A stretch of 64,000 nucleotides of DNA from Emticicia agri (lineage in GTDB: Bacteria; Bacteroidota; Bacteroidia; Cytophagales; Spirosomataceae). Shown one piece after another: positions 10,561-19,178 of this stretch. The DNA lies in NCBI GenBank assembly GCA_945860265.1, contig CAMAQF010000009.1:1-64000 (forward strand), in the 5' to 3' direction. The notes beneath the pieces are model-generated. The model was not told where the DNA came from. It was given only the letters and a program-made list of their open reading frames with translations, and ran no database searches. Every line of letters begins with the position of its first letter. Within the stretch, counting starts at the first letter, position 1. The position numbers and the translations under genes are program-made.

Positions 10561-10584
10561 CGGGGTCTCCCTTGCGATTACGAT
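10561..10584 (+). repeat. short dispersed motif beginning CGGGGTCTC, copy 1
   Basis: This 24-base stretch sits between the permease start and the ATPase stop. A similar stretch occurs on the opposite strand at 40361-40385, agreeing at about 18 of 23 compared positions. It is GC-rich against an AT-rich background. Origin and function are unknown. Confidence 0.3.
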
Positions 10585-10614
10585 TTACGAAACGGTAACC
10601 GAGCGTAGCCGAGG

Positions 10615-11241
10615 TTAAAGTGTAATAATATTTTTAAAATTATCTTTCAATCTTTGGTCGTGGGTTACAATTACTAAGGCCGCACCAATATTTTTTGATT
10701 GATTTTCAAGTAACTGTATTACTTTTTCACAGTTTTCGTCATCTAAATTAGAAGTTGGTTCATCGGCCAAAATCACATCTGGATTATTCATTAAGGCTCG
10801 TGCGATACTTACACGTTGTTGTTCACCGCCACTCAACAATGAGGTTTTTTTATCAAGAAGTTCACTTATCCCTAGATTCTGAGCCAGTTTTTGAGCTTGT
10901 GTTTTCGATTCCTTTTGGTCGGCAAGATAATTTGCTAATAATAAATTATCAATTACATTCAATGAACTTACAAAGTGTGGTTTTTGATAAACGATTCCAA
11001 GGTGATTAGCTCGCATTTGGCTTGCTTCTTTGGCCGTCAGCATTGCCAATTCTTTTCCTTTTATCTTTATCGAGCCAGAATTTGGTGTTAGAAGCAATGC
11101 AAGTAAATGTAGAAGCGTCGTTTTGCCTACTCCTGAATTTCCTAGGATTAGCAGAGTCTCACCTTTTTCGCAGCTGAATGAAGGAAAATTGAACGTCTTT
11201 TTGTTATCGTATGAAAAACTTAGTTCGGTGCAAGCAAGCAT
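10615..11241 (-). CDS. ABC transporter ATP-binding protein, LolD-like
   Basis: The 208-residue single-domain ATPase has Walker A GNSGVGKTT at 34-42, signature LSGGEQQR at 136-143 and Walker B VILADE at 156-161. The length and the MacB/LolD-type signature place it with ATPases that drive mechanotransmission permeases rather than classical importers. It is the first gene of a set with the permease and the secreted DUF3299-like protein. A divergent peroxiredoxin gene starts 220 bp away, so the control region lies at 11242-11460. I could not pick out a metal-regulator box there with confidence. Confidence 0.93.
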   Translation of the reverse strand: MLACTELSFSYDNKKTFNFPSFSCEKGETLLILGNSGVGKTTLLHLLALLLTPNSGSIKIKGKELAMLTAKEASQMRANHLGIVYQKPHFVSSLNVIDNLLLANYLADQKESKTQAQKLAQNLGISELLDKKTSLLSGGEQQRVSIARALMNNPDVILADEPTSNLDDENCEKVIQLLENQSKNIGAALVIVTHDQRLKDNFKNIITL

Positions 11242-11460
11242 TGTATCGGTTTTTTAATTCATTGCTTCAAATATACTACATAACAGTCATTTAGTACAAC
11301 AATATTTTCATTGAAACATCAAAAAATAGTCTTTTAGGCGTAGTTGTTATTGAAAAAAAATGGAATTGTTTTTATGTAAATTTTTGAACCATTTTTGTAA
11401 AAAAACAATTCTCTATAAAGTTAGTAGATTATTTGTTTAATTTTTAAACTAAATCAAATT

Positions 11461-12096
11461 ATGTCACTTAGATTAGGAGATATTGCACCAGACTTTACTG
11501 CAGAAACCACGCAGGGAACAATTAATTTTCACGAATGGCTTGGTGATTCTTGGGGAATGTTATTTTCACATCCAGCTGATTTTACGCCAGTTTGTACAAC
11601 TGAATTAGGAAAAACAGCACTTTTAAAAGATGATTTTGCCAAAAGAGCTGTGAAAGTAATAGCTGTTTCTGTTGACGATTTGGCTTCACATAGCAAATGG
11701 GTGCCGGATATTGAAGAAGTTAATGGTGTAAAAATAAACTTCCCAATTATCGCTGATGCCGAACGCAACGTAGCAACCTTGTATGATATGATTCATCCAA
11801 ATGCTTCTGAAAAAGCAACGGTTCGTTCAGTATTCATTATTGGGCCAGATAAAAAAGTTAAATTAACTTTGACATATCCTGCATCAACTGGCCGTAATTT
11901 CACTGAATTGCTACGGGTAATTGATTCGCTTCAATTAACATCGAATTATCAAGTAGCTACCCCTGCTGATTGGATAGAAGGAGAAGATACTATTGTAATT
12001 CCATCAGTTTCGACTGAAGATGCAATTAAAAAATTCCCGAAAGGAGTTAGAGTAGTAAAGCCATATTTACGTTATACTCCACAACCAAATAAGTAA
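11461..12096 (+). CDS. 1-Cys peroxiredoxin (Prx6 type)
   Basis: Reduces peroxides with a single peroxidatic cysteine. The 211 residues match the Prx6 family. The active site PVCTTELG places the peroxidatic cysteine at residue 45, with the upstream Thr-Pro. No second cysteine occurs anywhere in the protein, so there is no built-in resolving residue and an external thiol donor is expected. The C-terminal extension (ADWIEGEDTIVIPSV and beyond) is typical of Prx6. The gene stands alone, divergent from the ABC operon, and ends in a strong terminator. Confidence 0.96.
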   Translation: MSLRLGDIAPDFTAETTQGTINFHEWLGDSWGMLFSHPADFTPVCTTELGKTALLKDDFAKRAVKVIAVSVDDLASHSKWVPDIEEVNGVKINFPIIADAERNVATLYDMIHPNASEKATVRSVFIIGPDKKVKLTLTYPASTGRNFTELLRVIDSLQLTSNYQVATPADWIEGEDTIVIPSVSTEDAIKKFPKGVRVVKPYLRYTPQPNK

Positions 12097-12118
12097 GATT
12101 TTGAATTGAAAGTAAAAG

Positions 12119-12160
12119 AAGTGTTACGCACCTTAAAGGTATGCAACACTTTTTTTATTT
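12119..12160 (+). terminator. rho-independent terminator of the peroxiredoxin gene
   Basis: Arms at 12119-12133 and 12137-12151 pair at both ends (AAGTGTT/AACACTT and ACCT/AGGT) with a partly mismatched centre, a 3-base loop and a following T-run. It lies 22 bp past the stop codon. Confidence 0.85.
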
Positions 12161-12237
12161 TTCTTTCAGGAAACTATCGAAATCATAACTTTTTGCCATT
12201 AAACACTTAATTCGTTTTAATCCTACTGCATTTTATT

Positions 12238-12245
12238 TACTTTTG
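12238..12245 (+). promoter_or_regulatory. candidate Bacteroidota -7 box for the GH25 gene
   Basis: TACTTTTG matches the TAnnTTTG -7 consensus and lies 57 bp upstream of the ATG at 12303. A clear -33 TTTG at the usual spacing is not present, so this is weak. Confidence 0.3.
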
Positions 12246-12302
12246 TGTAATGCAACGCAATGTTTTCTACTATTTTAAGATTTGTAACTGCTATTGGGTT
12301 CA

Positions 12303-13106
12303 ATGAAAAAGAAAATGAAATTGAGTCTTTGGAAAAGATTTCTGAAGCAGATTTTTTCCTTACGTGGGCTTTACGTTTCGATAGTTATTGTCTTGATCAC
12401 TTTATATCCAGTATATGTAAATGATGGTCAAAGGTGGACTTATATTGAGAGTTTTGGAATTAAATTACCTTTACGATACACTATTCATGGAATTGATGTT
12501 TCTCACCATAACAATAAAATTGACTGGCATAGGGTAAAAAATAGCATCAAAGATAAAGTAGATATAAGTTTTTGCTTCATAAAAGCTACCGAAGGAGAAG
12601 ATTTAAAAGACCAAGATTTTAGTAACAATTGGCGAGAAGCAAAGAAAACAGGCTTAATAAGAGGAGCATATCATTTTTATGTTCCTAGAGCAAATCCAGT
12701 TCAGCAAGCACAAAATTTTATAGAATCAGTAGAATTAGAAGAAGGCGATTTTGTGCCTGTGCTAGATTTTGAAATTCAAGGGACAAACAAGAATGTACGT
12801 GCCAATCTACTTGAAAATGTTAAGACCTTCATCAATATAATAGAAAACCATTTTGGTGTAAAACCTATAATTTATACCAACGGTCACATCTACAAAGAAT
12901 ATATTAAAGGAAATTTTGATAAATATCCATTATGGATTTCTAACTATAAAAGTCAAAAATTAAAAGGCTATGATAAAGTGCGCCTCATGTTATGGCAACA
13001 CAGCACAACAGGAAAAGTCGACGGCATTCAAGGTGATGTCGATTTTAATGTTTTTGTTGCGTCAAAAAGTCATTTAGATGATATTTGTATAAAGTCTGAA
13101 AATTAG
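12303..13106 (+). CDS. GH25 family lysozyme (N-acetylmuramidase), membrane-anchored or secreted
   Basis: GH25 enzymes cut the beta-1,4 bond between MurNAc and GlcNAc in peptidoglycan. The product is 267 residues from the ATG at 12303; a frame extended upstream would start with TTG. A basic N-terminus is followed by a hydrophobic segment (GLYVSIVIVLITLYPVYV) that serves as a signal anchor. The GH25 core begins IHGIDVSHHN, with the conserved aspartate, and carries the catalytic pair in PVLDFEIQ (DFE). Other family markers are CFIKATEG and GAYHFY. It stands between the peroxiredoxin and pgi genes. A remodelling or defence role is possible but not shown. Confidence 0.92.
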   Translation: MKKKMKLSLWKRFLKQIFSLRGLYVSIVIVLITLYPVYVNDGQRWTYIESFGIKLPLRYTIHGIDVSHHNNKIDWHRVKNSIKDKVDISFCFIKATEGEDLKDQDFSNNWREAKKTGLIRGAYHFYVPRANPVQQAQNFIESVELEEGDFVPVLDFEIQGTNKNVRANLLENVKTFINIIENHFGVKPIIYTNGHIYKEYIKGNFDKYPLWISNYKSQKLKGYDKVRLMLWQHSTTGKVDGIQGDVDFNVFVASKSHLDDICIKSEN

Positions 13107-13160
13107 TTTTTGGGTAATTTGTGGACTTTTTATCGGTAATCTTCGACAAATCTTTTCAAA

Positions 13161-13191
13161 TAACTAATTGACTAATAACCAATCAACCAAT
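13161..13191. repeat. degenerate 7/8-bp periodic tract upstream of pgi
   Basis: Repeated units ending in CTAAT or CCAAT follow each other with lengths 7, 8, 7 and 8 in the gap between the GH25 gene and pgi. This is the least regular member of the heptad tracts listed elsewhere in the window. Confidence 0.45.
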
Positions 13192-13230
13192 TTTTAGGTA
13201 ACCAGTTCACAAGTAATAATCAAAGAAAAT

Positions 13231-14892
13231 ATGCTTAAATCGACTAATTTTACTCAAACATCTGCTTTTAAAAAACTTAAATCTCACCATCGTACTATTA
13301 GTAAAAAACACTTAAAAGAGTTATTTGTCGAGGACAAAAGTCGATTTAAGAAATTCTCAATCAAGTTTAATGATATTTTACTTGATTATTCAAAAAACAA
13401 TATCAATCGCCGTACAATTGGTTATTTGACAGATTTGGCCAAAGAATGCGATTTGTCAGGTGCGATTGAACAAATGTTTACTGGTGAAAAAATTAATCAA
13501 ACTGAAAATCGATCTGTGCTTCATGTTGCGTTGCGTAATCGCTCAAACACACCGATTTTGGTTGATGGCAAGGATGTAATGCCTGATGTAAATGAGGTTT
13601 TAGAAAAAATTAAAACCTTTTCTGGGAAAGTTATTTCTGGAGCATGGAAAGGTTATACCAACAAATCAATTACCGACATTGTAAACATTGGAATTGGCGG
13701 CTCTGATTTAGGTCCTGTAATGGTCACAGAGGCCTTGAAGGCATATATAAAGAAGACTACGGGCGGCGAACCGCTCAATATTCACTTTGTATCGAATGTT
13801 GATGGGACGCACATTGTGGAAACTTTGAAGAAAGTGAATCCTGAGACCACCTTATTTATGATTGCCTCAAAGACTTTCACAACGCAAGAAACGATGACTA
13901 ATGCCCTTTCGGCACGTGATTGGTTTTTGCAAAGTGCAATGAATGAGGAGTTTGTGAAAAAACATTTTGTTGCGATTTCTACAAGTCAAAATTTAGTTGA
14001 GAAATTTGGAATCGATCCCGCTAATATGTTTGGTTTTTGGGATTGGGTAGGAGGGCGTTATTCCCTTTGGTCGGCAATTGGTTTATCAATCGCATGTACG
14101 ATTGGGTACGAAAATTTTGAACAATTTTTGCTCGGAGCTCATGAAATGGATAAACATTTCCGCACTACTCCTTTCGAGAAAAACATCCCTGTTGTGTTAG
14201 CACTTTTAGGTATTTGGTATAATAATTTCTATGGTGCAGAATCTCAAGCAATTTTACCATATGACCAATATTTACATCGTTTTGCGGCATATTTCCAACA
14301 AGGTGATATGGAATCGAACGGTAAGTATATCGACCGAAATGGAAATAAAGTTGATTACCAAACTGGACCAATTATTTGGGGAGAACCAGGCACAAATGGC
14401 CAGCATGCCTTCTATCAATTGATTCATCAAGGTACGAAATTGATTCCTGCTGATTTCATTGCACCAGCAATTTCTCATAATCCACTAGGAGAGCATCATA
14501 AAATGTTATTATCAAATTTCTTTGCACAAACGGAGGCTTTGATGAATGGTAAAACTCGTGCAGAAGTAGATGCGGAATTAATAGGAAAATCTGAAGAAGA
14601 AAAAAATAAAATTGCACCATTTAAAGTTTTTGAAGGCAATCGACCAACCAATTCGATTTTGGTAAAAAAAGTAACTCCAAAAGTGCTTGGAAGTTTAATA
14701 GCAATGTACGAACACAAAATTTACGTTCAAGGTATCATTTGGAATGTATTTAGTTTCGACCAATGGGGAGTAGAACTTGGAAAACAATTGGCTAATAAAA
14801 TTTATCCTGAATTGACTCATGGTAATGAAATAGAAAGCCACGATAGCTCAACAAATGCACTAATAAATCAATACAAAAAATGGAGAAAGTAA
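13231..14892 (+). CDS. pgi: glucose-6-phosphate isomerase
   Basis: Interconverts glucose 6-phosphate and fructose 6-phosphate in glycolysis and gluconeogenesis; cytoplasmic. The 553 residues match the long bacterial type. Motifs include [11 protein letters not shown] (sugar phosphate loop), [26 protein letters not shown] and [18 protein letters not shown] (PGI signature with catalytic residues). The frame is intact. It is a single transcription unit with its own terminator and is flanked by unrelated genes. Confidence 0.98.
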   Translation: MLKSTNFTQTSAFKKLKSHHRTISKKHLKELFVEDKSRFKKFSIKFNDILLDYSKNNINRRTIGYLTDLAKECDLSGAIEQMFTGEKINQTENRSVLHVALRNRSNTPILVDGKDVMPDVNEVLEKIKTFSGKVISGAWKGYTNKSITDIVNIGIGGSDLGPVMVTEALKAYIKKTTGGEPLNIHFVSNVDGTHIVETLKKVNPETTLFMIASKTFTTQETMTNALSARDWFLQSAMNEEFVKKHFVAISTSQNLVEKFGIDPANMFGFWDWVGGRYSLWSAIGLSIACTIGYENFEQFLLGAHEMDKHFRTTPFEKNIPVVLALLGIWYNNFYGAESQAILPYDQYLHRFAAYFQQGDMESNGKYIDRNGNKVDYQTGPIIWGEPGTNGQHAFYQLIHQGTKLIPADFIAPAISHNPLGEHHKMLLSNFFAQTEALMNGKTRAEVDAELIGKSEEEKNKIAPFKVFEGNRPTNSILVKKVTPKVLGSLIAMYEHKIYVQGIIWNVFSFDQWGVELGKQLANKIYPELTHGNEIESHDSSTNALINQYKKWRK

Positions 14893-14916
14893 CTTTTTGA
14901 AATTTTTGAATTTTTG

Positions 14917-14949
14917 CAAAAGGCTTCTCTATTGAGTAGCCTTTTTTTT
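14917..14949 (+). terminator. rho-independent terminator of pgi
   Basis: AAAAGGCT at 14918-14925 pairs with AGCCTTTT at 14938-14945 around a 12-base loop, and a run of eight T residues follows. It lies 25 bp past the pgi stop codon. Confidence 0.85.
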
Positions 14950-15180
14950 GATTAATTCTATTTATTGACCGGTGTTTTATGTTACAAATGTAGTAATGTT
15001 GAATTATTAAATGTTTTTTTGAATATTTTAAAAGTATTTTAACCTTATTTTTAATTTTAAATAATCCTCTATTTATTATTAATTAATTGTATATCAGCCC
15101 ATTATGAATCTTTTGTAGTTTTCATATTTTTTTGAAAAAATAAAAATTATGGAAATTATTAAAAAATAATGTCGTTTACA

Positions 15181-15212
15181 TTTGGAAATTACAATTTCGC
15201 TTAATATCTTTG
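15181..15212 (+). promoter_or_regulatory. Bacteroidota-type -33/-7 promoter of the LysM gene
   Basis: TTTG at 15181-15184 and TATCTTTG at 15205-15212 are separated by 20 bp, which fits the TTTG / TAnnTTTG consensus well. The expected transcript start near 15219 gives a 5' leader of about 155 nt. Confidence 0.65.
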
Positions 15213-15302
15213 AAACACAAAGCAAATAAGCTTTCCTAATTAACTATAACACGTGCCCGAACGAAAGTTCAAACCTGAAGCCAAAAAAGTAAAGGTAATC
15301 AA

Positions 15303-15352
15303 CTATTGAGAGAGGTGTTTTTCACTAATCAGTTTTACGCCTCTCTCTCAAT
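15303..15352 (+). promoter_or_regulatory. long-stem hairpin in the leader of the LysM gene
   Basis: The 12-base arms CTATTGAGAGAG and CTCTCTCAATAG flank a loop of about 27 bases and end 23 bases before the ATG at 15375. It is not followed by a T-run, so it looks like a leader structure rather than a terminator. Its role is unknown. Confidence 0.5.
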
Positions 15353-15374
15353 AGCCCGAAGTAGATCAAAGATA

Positions 15375-17393
15375 ATGGACTTACGTGCTTTTTTAAATAC
15401 CCATTTTTTGGTGTCTCTTTTCATTTGCTTGGAAAGCCATAACTCTAACGCTTTTAATCACACAAATGATTATCCACTTGTTCCTTACGAAATAAAATTT
15501 GCTGATATAACTTTTCAACTCACTGACGTCACGAGGTATTTGGTTCAAACAGAACTAAAAAATATACAAGCCGACAAGGGCAATCTTCATCAACATCTAG
15601 ATAAATTTAATCTGTTTTTACCTATAGTTGTACCAATTCTCAAAGAAAAATCTGTACCAGATGATTTTAAGTTTTTGATGATATACAATAAATACCAATC
15701 AAGCATTGAAACGTCAATTTCTCTCGAAAATGGTTTTTATTGGTGTTTTGATAAAGAAAAAGCTGATGACGTTGATTTAATTGTCAATGACCAATTTGAT
15801 GAACGAAAGCATTTGATTTCTGCTACTAAAGGTGCAGCTATTTATTTCAAACGAAATCACATTTTATATAGAAATTGGGCTTCTACACTATTTTCCCATA
15901 TTGCAGATAAGAAAATTTTAAATTTACTTGAAGTAAATAAAAAATGGGCCGAAAATCCTTATATATTATTGGATAGTCCAGCTTACTCCGCAATTTTACA
16001 GTTTTTAGCATACAAAATTGCTATAGAAAGAGAATTTCCGGCTTATAAACCAAGTATTCAAAAAATTATTTATGAGTATCCATATTGCAAAGGTAAAACA
16101 CTTAGTAAAATCGCACTTGACTTAAAAGTTGAACCTGAAATCTTATTTGCGTATAATAAGTGGTTTAATTCTCCGAGGGTACCAGAATCTGATTGCAAAG
16201 TTTTGGTTGTTGTGCCTGCTGATAGATATAGTGAAATCAGAACTTTCGCCGAATTAACTAGAAAAATTGGACTACCTGCAAAGGATTTAGGTTTTCCGAT
16301 TCTTAAAAGAGTGGAAAAGTTTGCTAAAGTAAAAAATAAAGGTGGCGTTTTCTATCTGATAAATGATAGAGAAGGTTTAATGGCCGATATGTGTGATTCA
16401 CCTGTAACAATGGCCTACAAAGCAGGAATTTCGATTGAACGTTTTGTAGAATTCAATGATATGAAGGAAACTGATTTGTTGACAATCGGTCAGGTTTATT
16501 ACATTCAACAAAAATTAGGCAAAGCAAGCGTGCCATTTCATGTGGTCAGAGAAGGGGAGACACTTTGGGATATTTCGCAATTATATGGTGTGCAACTTTC
16601 GAATTTGCTTGATTTTAATCGTTTCGAGACAGTTCAGCGTTTACAAAGAGGAAGAGTTATTTGGTTACAAGCCACTCGACCTAAAAATAAACCTATTGAA
16701 TACATAGAAATGCCTGAAGAAATGGCCGAGGTTGAGAATATTATCGCGGCGGTGCGAATAGAAAATTCTAAAATAACCTACGCTAAACAAGATACAATTA
16801 ACAATGTAGATGTAAAATCTTTACTAAAAGATAACGATTTATCATTTTTGACATTGAGTCAAGAAATTGAAAAGGAACAGCAGAAATTGGTTAATCTAAA
16901 TGACCTGGCCACCAAAAAAGATTCACTAAACGAGGTTGATTTAACAACAGTTCAAACGATTCAGGAAATTGGTAAAGTAATTCAGCAAGCTCCAGTTTTG
17001 AACAAAAATGAAGCAGCTCTGGTGAAAAGTGAATTTCCAAATGAAATTGATTTAGATTCTTTAGCTCTGCCTCAATATATTAAAAAAGAATATTCTTCTA
17101 ATAAAAGTATACTGAATAGTGTTGATAGTCAACAAGTTAGTTCAAGTGATGCACAAGATGAAAAGGGAATTATAACTATCAATAAGCAAAATTCAACTAA
17201 AATTAAGCTAAATTCAAAGGAAGTAGGAGTTAGAGAAGAAGACAAATTGTTTTTGAAACATACGATAAAAAAAGGAGAAACTCTTTTTAGAATTGCAGTC
17301 AGTTATAATGTTTCAGTATCTGAATTGTGGTCTTGGAATAATTTGAAAAGTACCATTGTTGAGCAAGGTACAGTGCTAAAAATTAAACAATAA
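15375..17393 (+). CDS. MltD-like LysM protein with a degenerate transglycosylase domain
   Basis: The layout is that of Bacteroidota MltD-type lytic transglycosylases. From the ATG at 15375 the product is 672 residues: a hydrophobic signal-like start, an SLT-like domain at about 50-175, and LysM-type repeats, two of them clear (FHVVREGETLWDISQLYGV; HTIKKGETLFRIAVSYNV at the C-terminus). In active relatives a segment like PDDFKYLALAESG carries the catalytic glutamate. Here the matching segment is PDDFKFLMIYNKY, with Asn105 in that position, and the usual GAAGLWQ-type stretch is ENGFYWCF. The DERKHLISATKGAAIYF part is preserved. It is therefore probably a non-catalytic peptidoglycan-binding protein. 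A low-complexity linker of about 170 residues precedes the last LysM. Confidence 0.82.
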   Translation: MDLRAFLNTHFLVSLFICLESHNSNAFNHTNDYPLVPYEIKFADITFQLTDVTRYLVQTELKNIQADKGNLHQHLDKFNLFLPIVVPILKEKSVPDDFKFLMIYNKYQSSIETSISLENGFYWCFDKEKADDVDLIVNDQFDERKHLISATKGAAIYFKRNHILYRNWASTLFSHIADKKILNLLEVNKKWAENPYILLDSPAYSAILQFLAYKIAIEREFPAYKPSIQKIIYEYPYCKGKTLSKIALDLKVEPEILFAYNKWFNSPRVPESDCKVLVVVPADRYSEIRTFAELTRKIGLPAKDLGFPILKRVEKFAKVKNKGGVFYLINDREGLMADMCDSPVTMAYKAGISIERFVEFNDMKETDLLTIGQVYYIQQKLGKASVPFHVVREGETLWDISQLYGVQLSNLLDFNRFETVQRLQRGRVIWLQATRPKNKPIEYIEMPEEMAEVENIIAAVRIENSKITYAKQDTINNVDVKSLLKDNDLSFLTLSQEIEKEQQKLVNLNDLATKKDSLNEVDLTTVQTIQEIGKVIQQAPVLNKNEAALVKSEFPNEIDLDSLALPQYIKKEYSSNKSILNSVDSQQVSSSDAQDEKGIITINKQNSTKIKLNSKEVGVREEDKLFLKHTIKKGETLFRIAVSYNVSVSELWSWNNLKSTIVEQGTVLKIKQ

Positions 17394-17648
17394 AACAGTA
17401 TAATTCTTCCATTAGCTCAAACTAGATTCTTCCTTTAGAAAATACTTATTTTATTTACAGCCACACTGAAACTTAATTTCTTCACCTTTTTTAAGATTGA
17501 AATAATCTCAAAATCATTACTTCAAAATAAAACTTGAAAAATTAAAATAAGAAACAACCCAAGATACTGGGTAAAATTATTTTAAGACGTATTTATATTT
17601 AATTTTGAAATTCTAAATTCCATTAATAAGTTGTTATGCAAATAAAAA

Positions 17649-19025
17649 CTAAGCTTTTGCAATCGAAATATTTGTGACAGGTACTTTTTTATAGTTAAGT
17701 GCAAAACGAGCTACAAATGCCAATGTACACCAACGGCCATAATCATATGGCATACCAAATGTAAAGTTTTGCATAAAAGTTGCTAAAAAGAAATATGCTA
17801 GCATCAGCGTAAAGTCACAGGTGGGATTAAAGATTTCTTTCCATATCCATCGTAATATAATGATATGAAGTGTAGCAAATATAGAAAAACCGATTATTCC
17901 CAAATCATGGAACATTTCAATGAACGGTGAATCGACATAATATTCTTGATAACCATGACCGAAAATAATAAGAAACCAGTTGCCATTTTCTACGTTTTTG
18001 GAGAGGTTTGTGAAAACTTTAGTGATATTTATAACTCTTGTTGAGGCAGAATCATCAATAACAGATTTTACTTTTGCAACTGAATCAGAATCAGTAAAAA
18101 AGGTGGTAATTATTTTTCCGAGTCTTTCACCAATAATATCAACCGCTACCAAAAAATAGCCTTTATAATGGGCATTATTCCACAATGAATATCCAATATA
18201 AGCCAAAACCAAAAAAATAATAAATCCTCGCCAGCCCATTAACCATTTTAAACCTTTGTAAATATTGTTAACTTTAATGTTTGATATAAAATATATAAAA
18301 AAGAAAATTCCTGTGATAAGGACCATAGCCATGGCTTGACATAGACCTACAATAGCAATCAATAAAAGTACAGAACTCAAGATTGCAGCTCGCCATAAAA
18401 TTCGTTTTTCACTTCTAAATAAAATTACTCCGGCGACAATGCCCATATATGCACTTTTTGCATATATATGTGGATTTCCCATCGAGGACATTCCGCCTTC
18501 ATCACCAAAACTAATTGCAGCCCGCATGCCAAACATATAGGCGGGGTTTCGAATAGTATAATAAAGCAAACTGATGCCCCCTAAAGTACAAATAATCAAT
18601 GTAAAATATAGAAATGTAGATTTGAGGCTGTTGATTGATGTTCCAGCAAAAATAAACATTGCGGTCAAAAACACAAGTTGATTTGCGACTTCAATTGGGG
18701 TATTTGTAAACCAGCCTCTATTAGGTGCATAGGCTGCTAGATATGATAATGCAATTATTGCGTAAAAAATACACATTAAATAACCTAAAATATTTGATTG
18801 GTAAAGTTTTTTAGGATTTAGTGGAAAGGCAATCAATAAACTTAAAATTGCAAACACTGCCGTAAATGCTGAGCTACCCCGGGCTAATTTTAGTCCGTCT
18901 CTTAGGAAATAGACGAGTGGTAAACCTCCAAAGAAAAAACTGAGACCTATACTTTGGCGATATTTATTGAATTTATTAAAGAGCCAATCTAGGTAAATAA
19001 ACATTTTAATACTTTTTTTATGCAA
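17649..19025 (-). CDS. O-antigen ligase/polymerase-like membrane protein
   Basis: The 458-residue protein has many predicted membrane segments and one large hydrophilic loop toward the C-terminal third (about 295-370, with HGYQEYYVDSPFIEMFHDLG). This is the Wzy_C/RfaL layout of O-antigen ligases and polymerases. The motif GNPHIYAKSAYMG near the centre fits the O-antigen ligase family. It is divergent from a glycosyltransferase and an acyltransferase gene, so a role in surface glycan assembly is likely. Ligase and polymerase cannot be told apart from sequence. The start could also be the internal Met at residue 8. Confidence 0.78.
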   Translation of the reverse strand: MHKKSIKMFIYLDWLFNKFNKYRQSIGLSFFFGGLPLVYFLRDGLKLARGSSAFTAVFAILSLLIAFPLNPKKLYQSNILGYLMCIFYAIIALSYLAAYAPNRGWFTNTPIEVANQLVFLTAMFIFAGTSINSLKSTFLYFTLIICTLGGISLLYYTIRNPAYMFGMRAAISFGDEGGMSSMGNPHIYAKSAYMGIVAGVILFRSEKRILWRAAILSSVLLLIAIVGLCQAMAMVLITGIFFFIYFISNIKVNNIYKGLKWLMGWRGFIIFLVLAYIGYSLWNNAHYKGYFLVAVDIIGERLGKIITTFFTDSDSVAKVKSVIDDSASTRVINITKVFTNLSKNVENGNWFLIIFGHGYQEYYVDSPFIEMFHDLGIIGFSIFATLHIIILRWIWKEIFNPTCDFTLMLAYFFLATFMQNFTFGMPYDYGRWCTLAFVARFALNYKKVPVTNISIAKA

Positions 19026-19178
19026 ATATACCTCTCTGTTTTGGTATTTTTAGTTTATTGTTCAAATTTTAACAATTTGAGCCTTAAAATTTCTTAATTT
19101 TGAATCTATTTACAGCATACTGATATTTTATACTCTTTATTCTTAAAAAATTCTTTTACCCGAAAACGCCCTCATTGA

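Larger units (their letters stand above)
14950..15374. other. gene-free stretch with promoter and leader of the LysM gene
   Basis: About 425 bases without a convincing gene. The first 230 bases are very AT-rich and show nothing I can name. The rest holds a -33/-7 promoter (15181-15212) and a long inverted repeat (15303-15352) in the expected 5' untranslated region of the following gene. The short frame opening at 15306 with TTG only reads through the hairpin into the true gene. Confidence 0.6.

Noticed and set aside
10585-10612. Possible hairpin in the GC-rich stretch before the ATPase stop
   Set aside because: The arms match over only four bases; the rest is a short direct repeat (CCGAG), not a stable stem.
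15306-15374. N-terminal extension of the LysM protein from a TTG
   Set aside because: The extension only translates a hairpin in the leader; the ATG at 15375 opens into a signal-like segment.
17440-17530. A minus-strand peptide ending KFQCGCK after the LysM gene
   Set aside because: The open stretch is only about 22 codons, has no start codon and cannot be told apart from chance.
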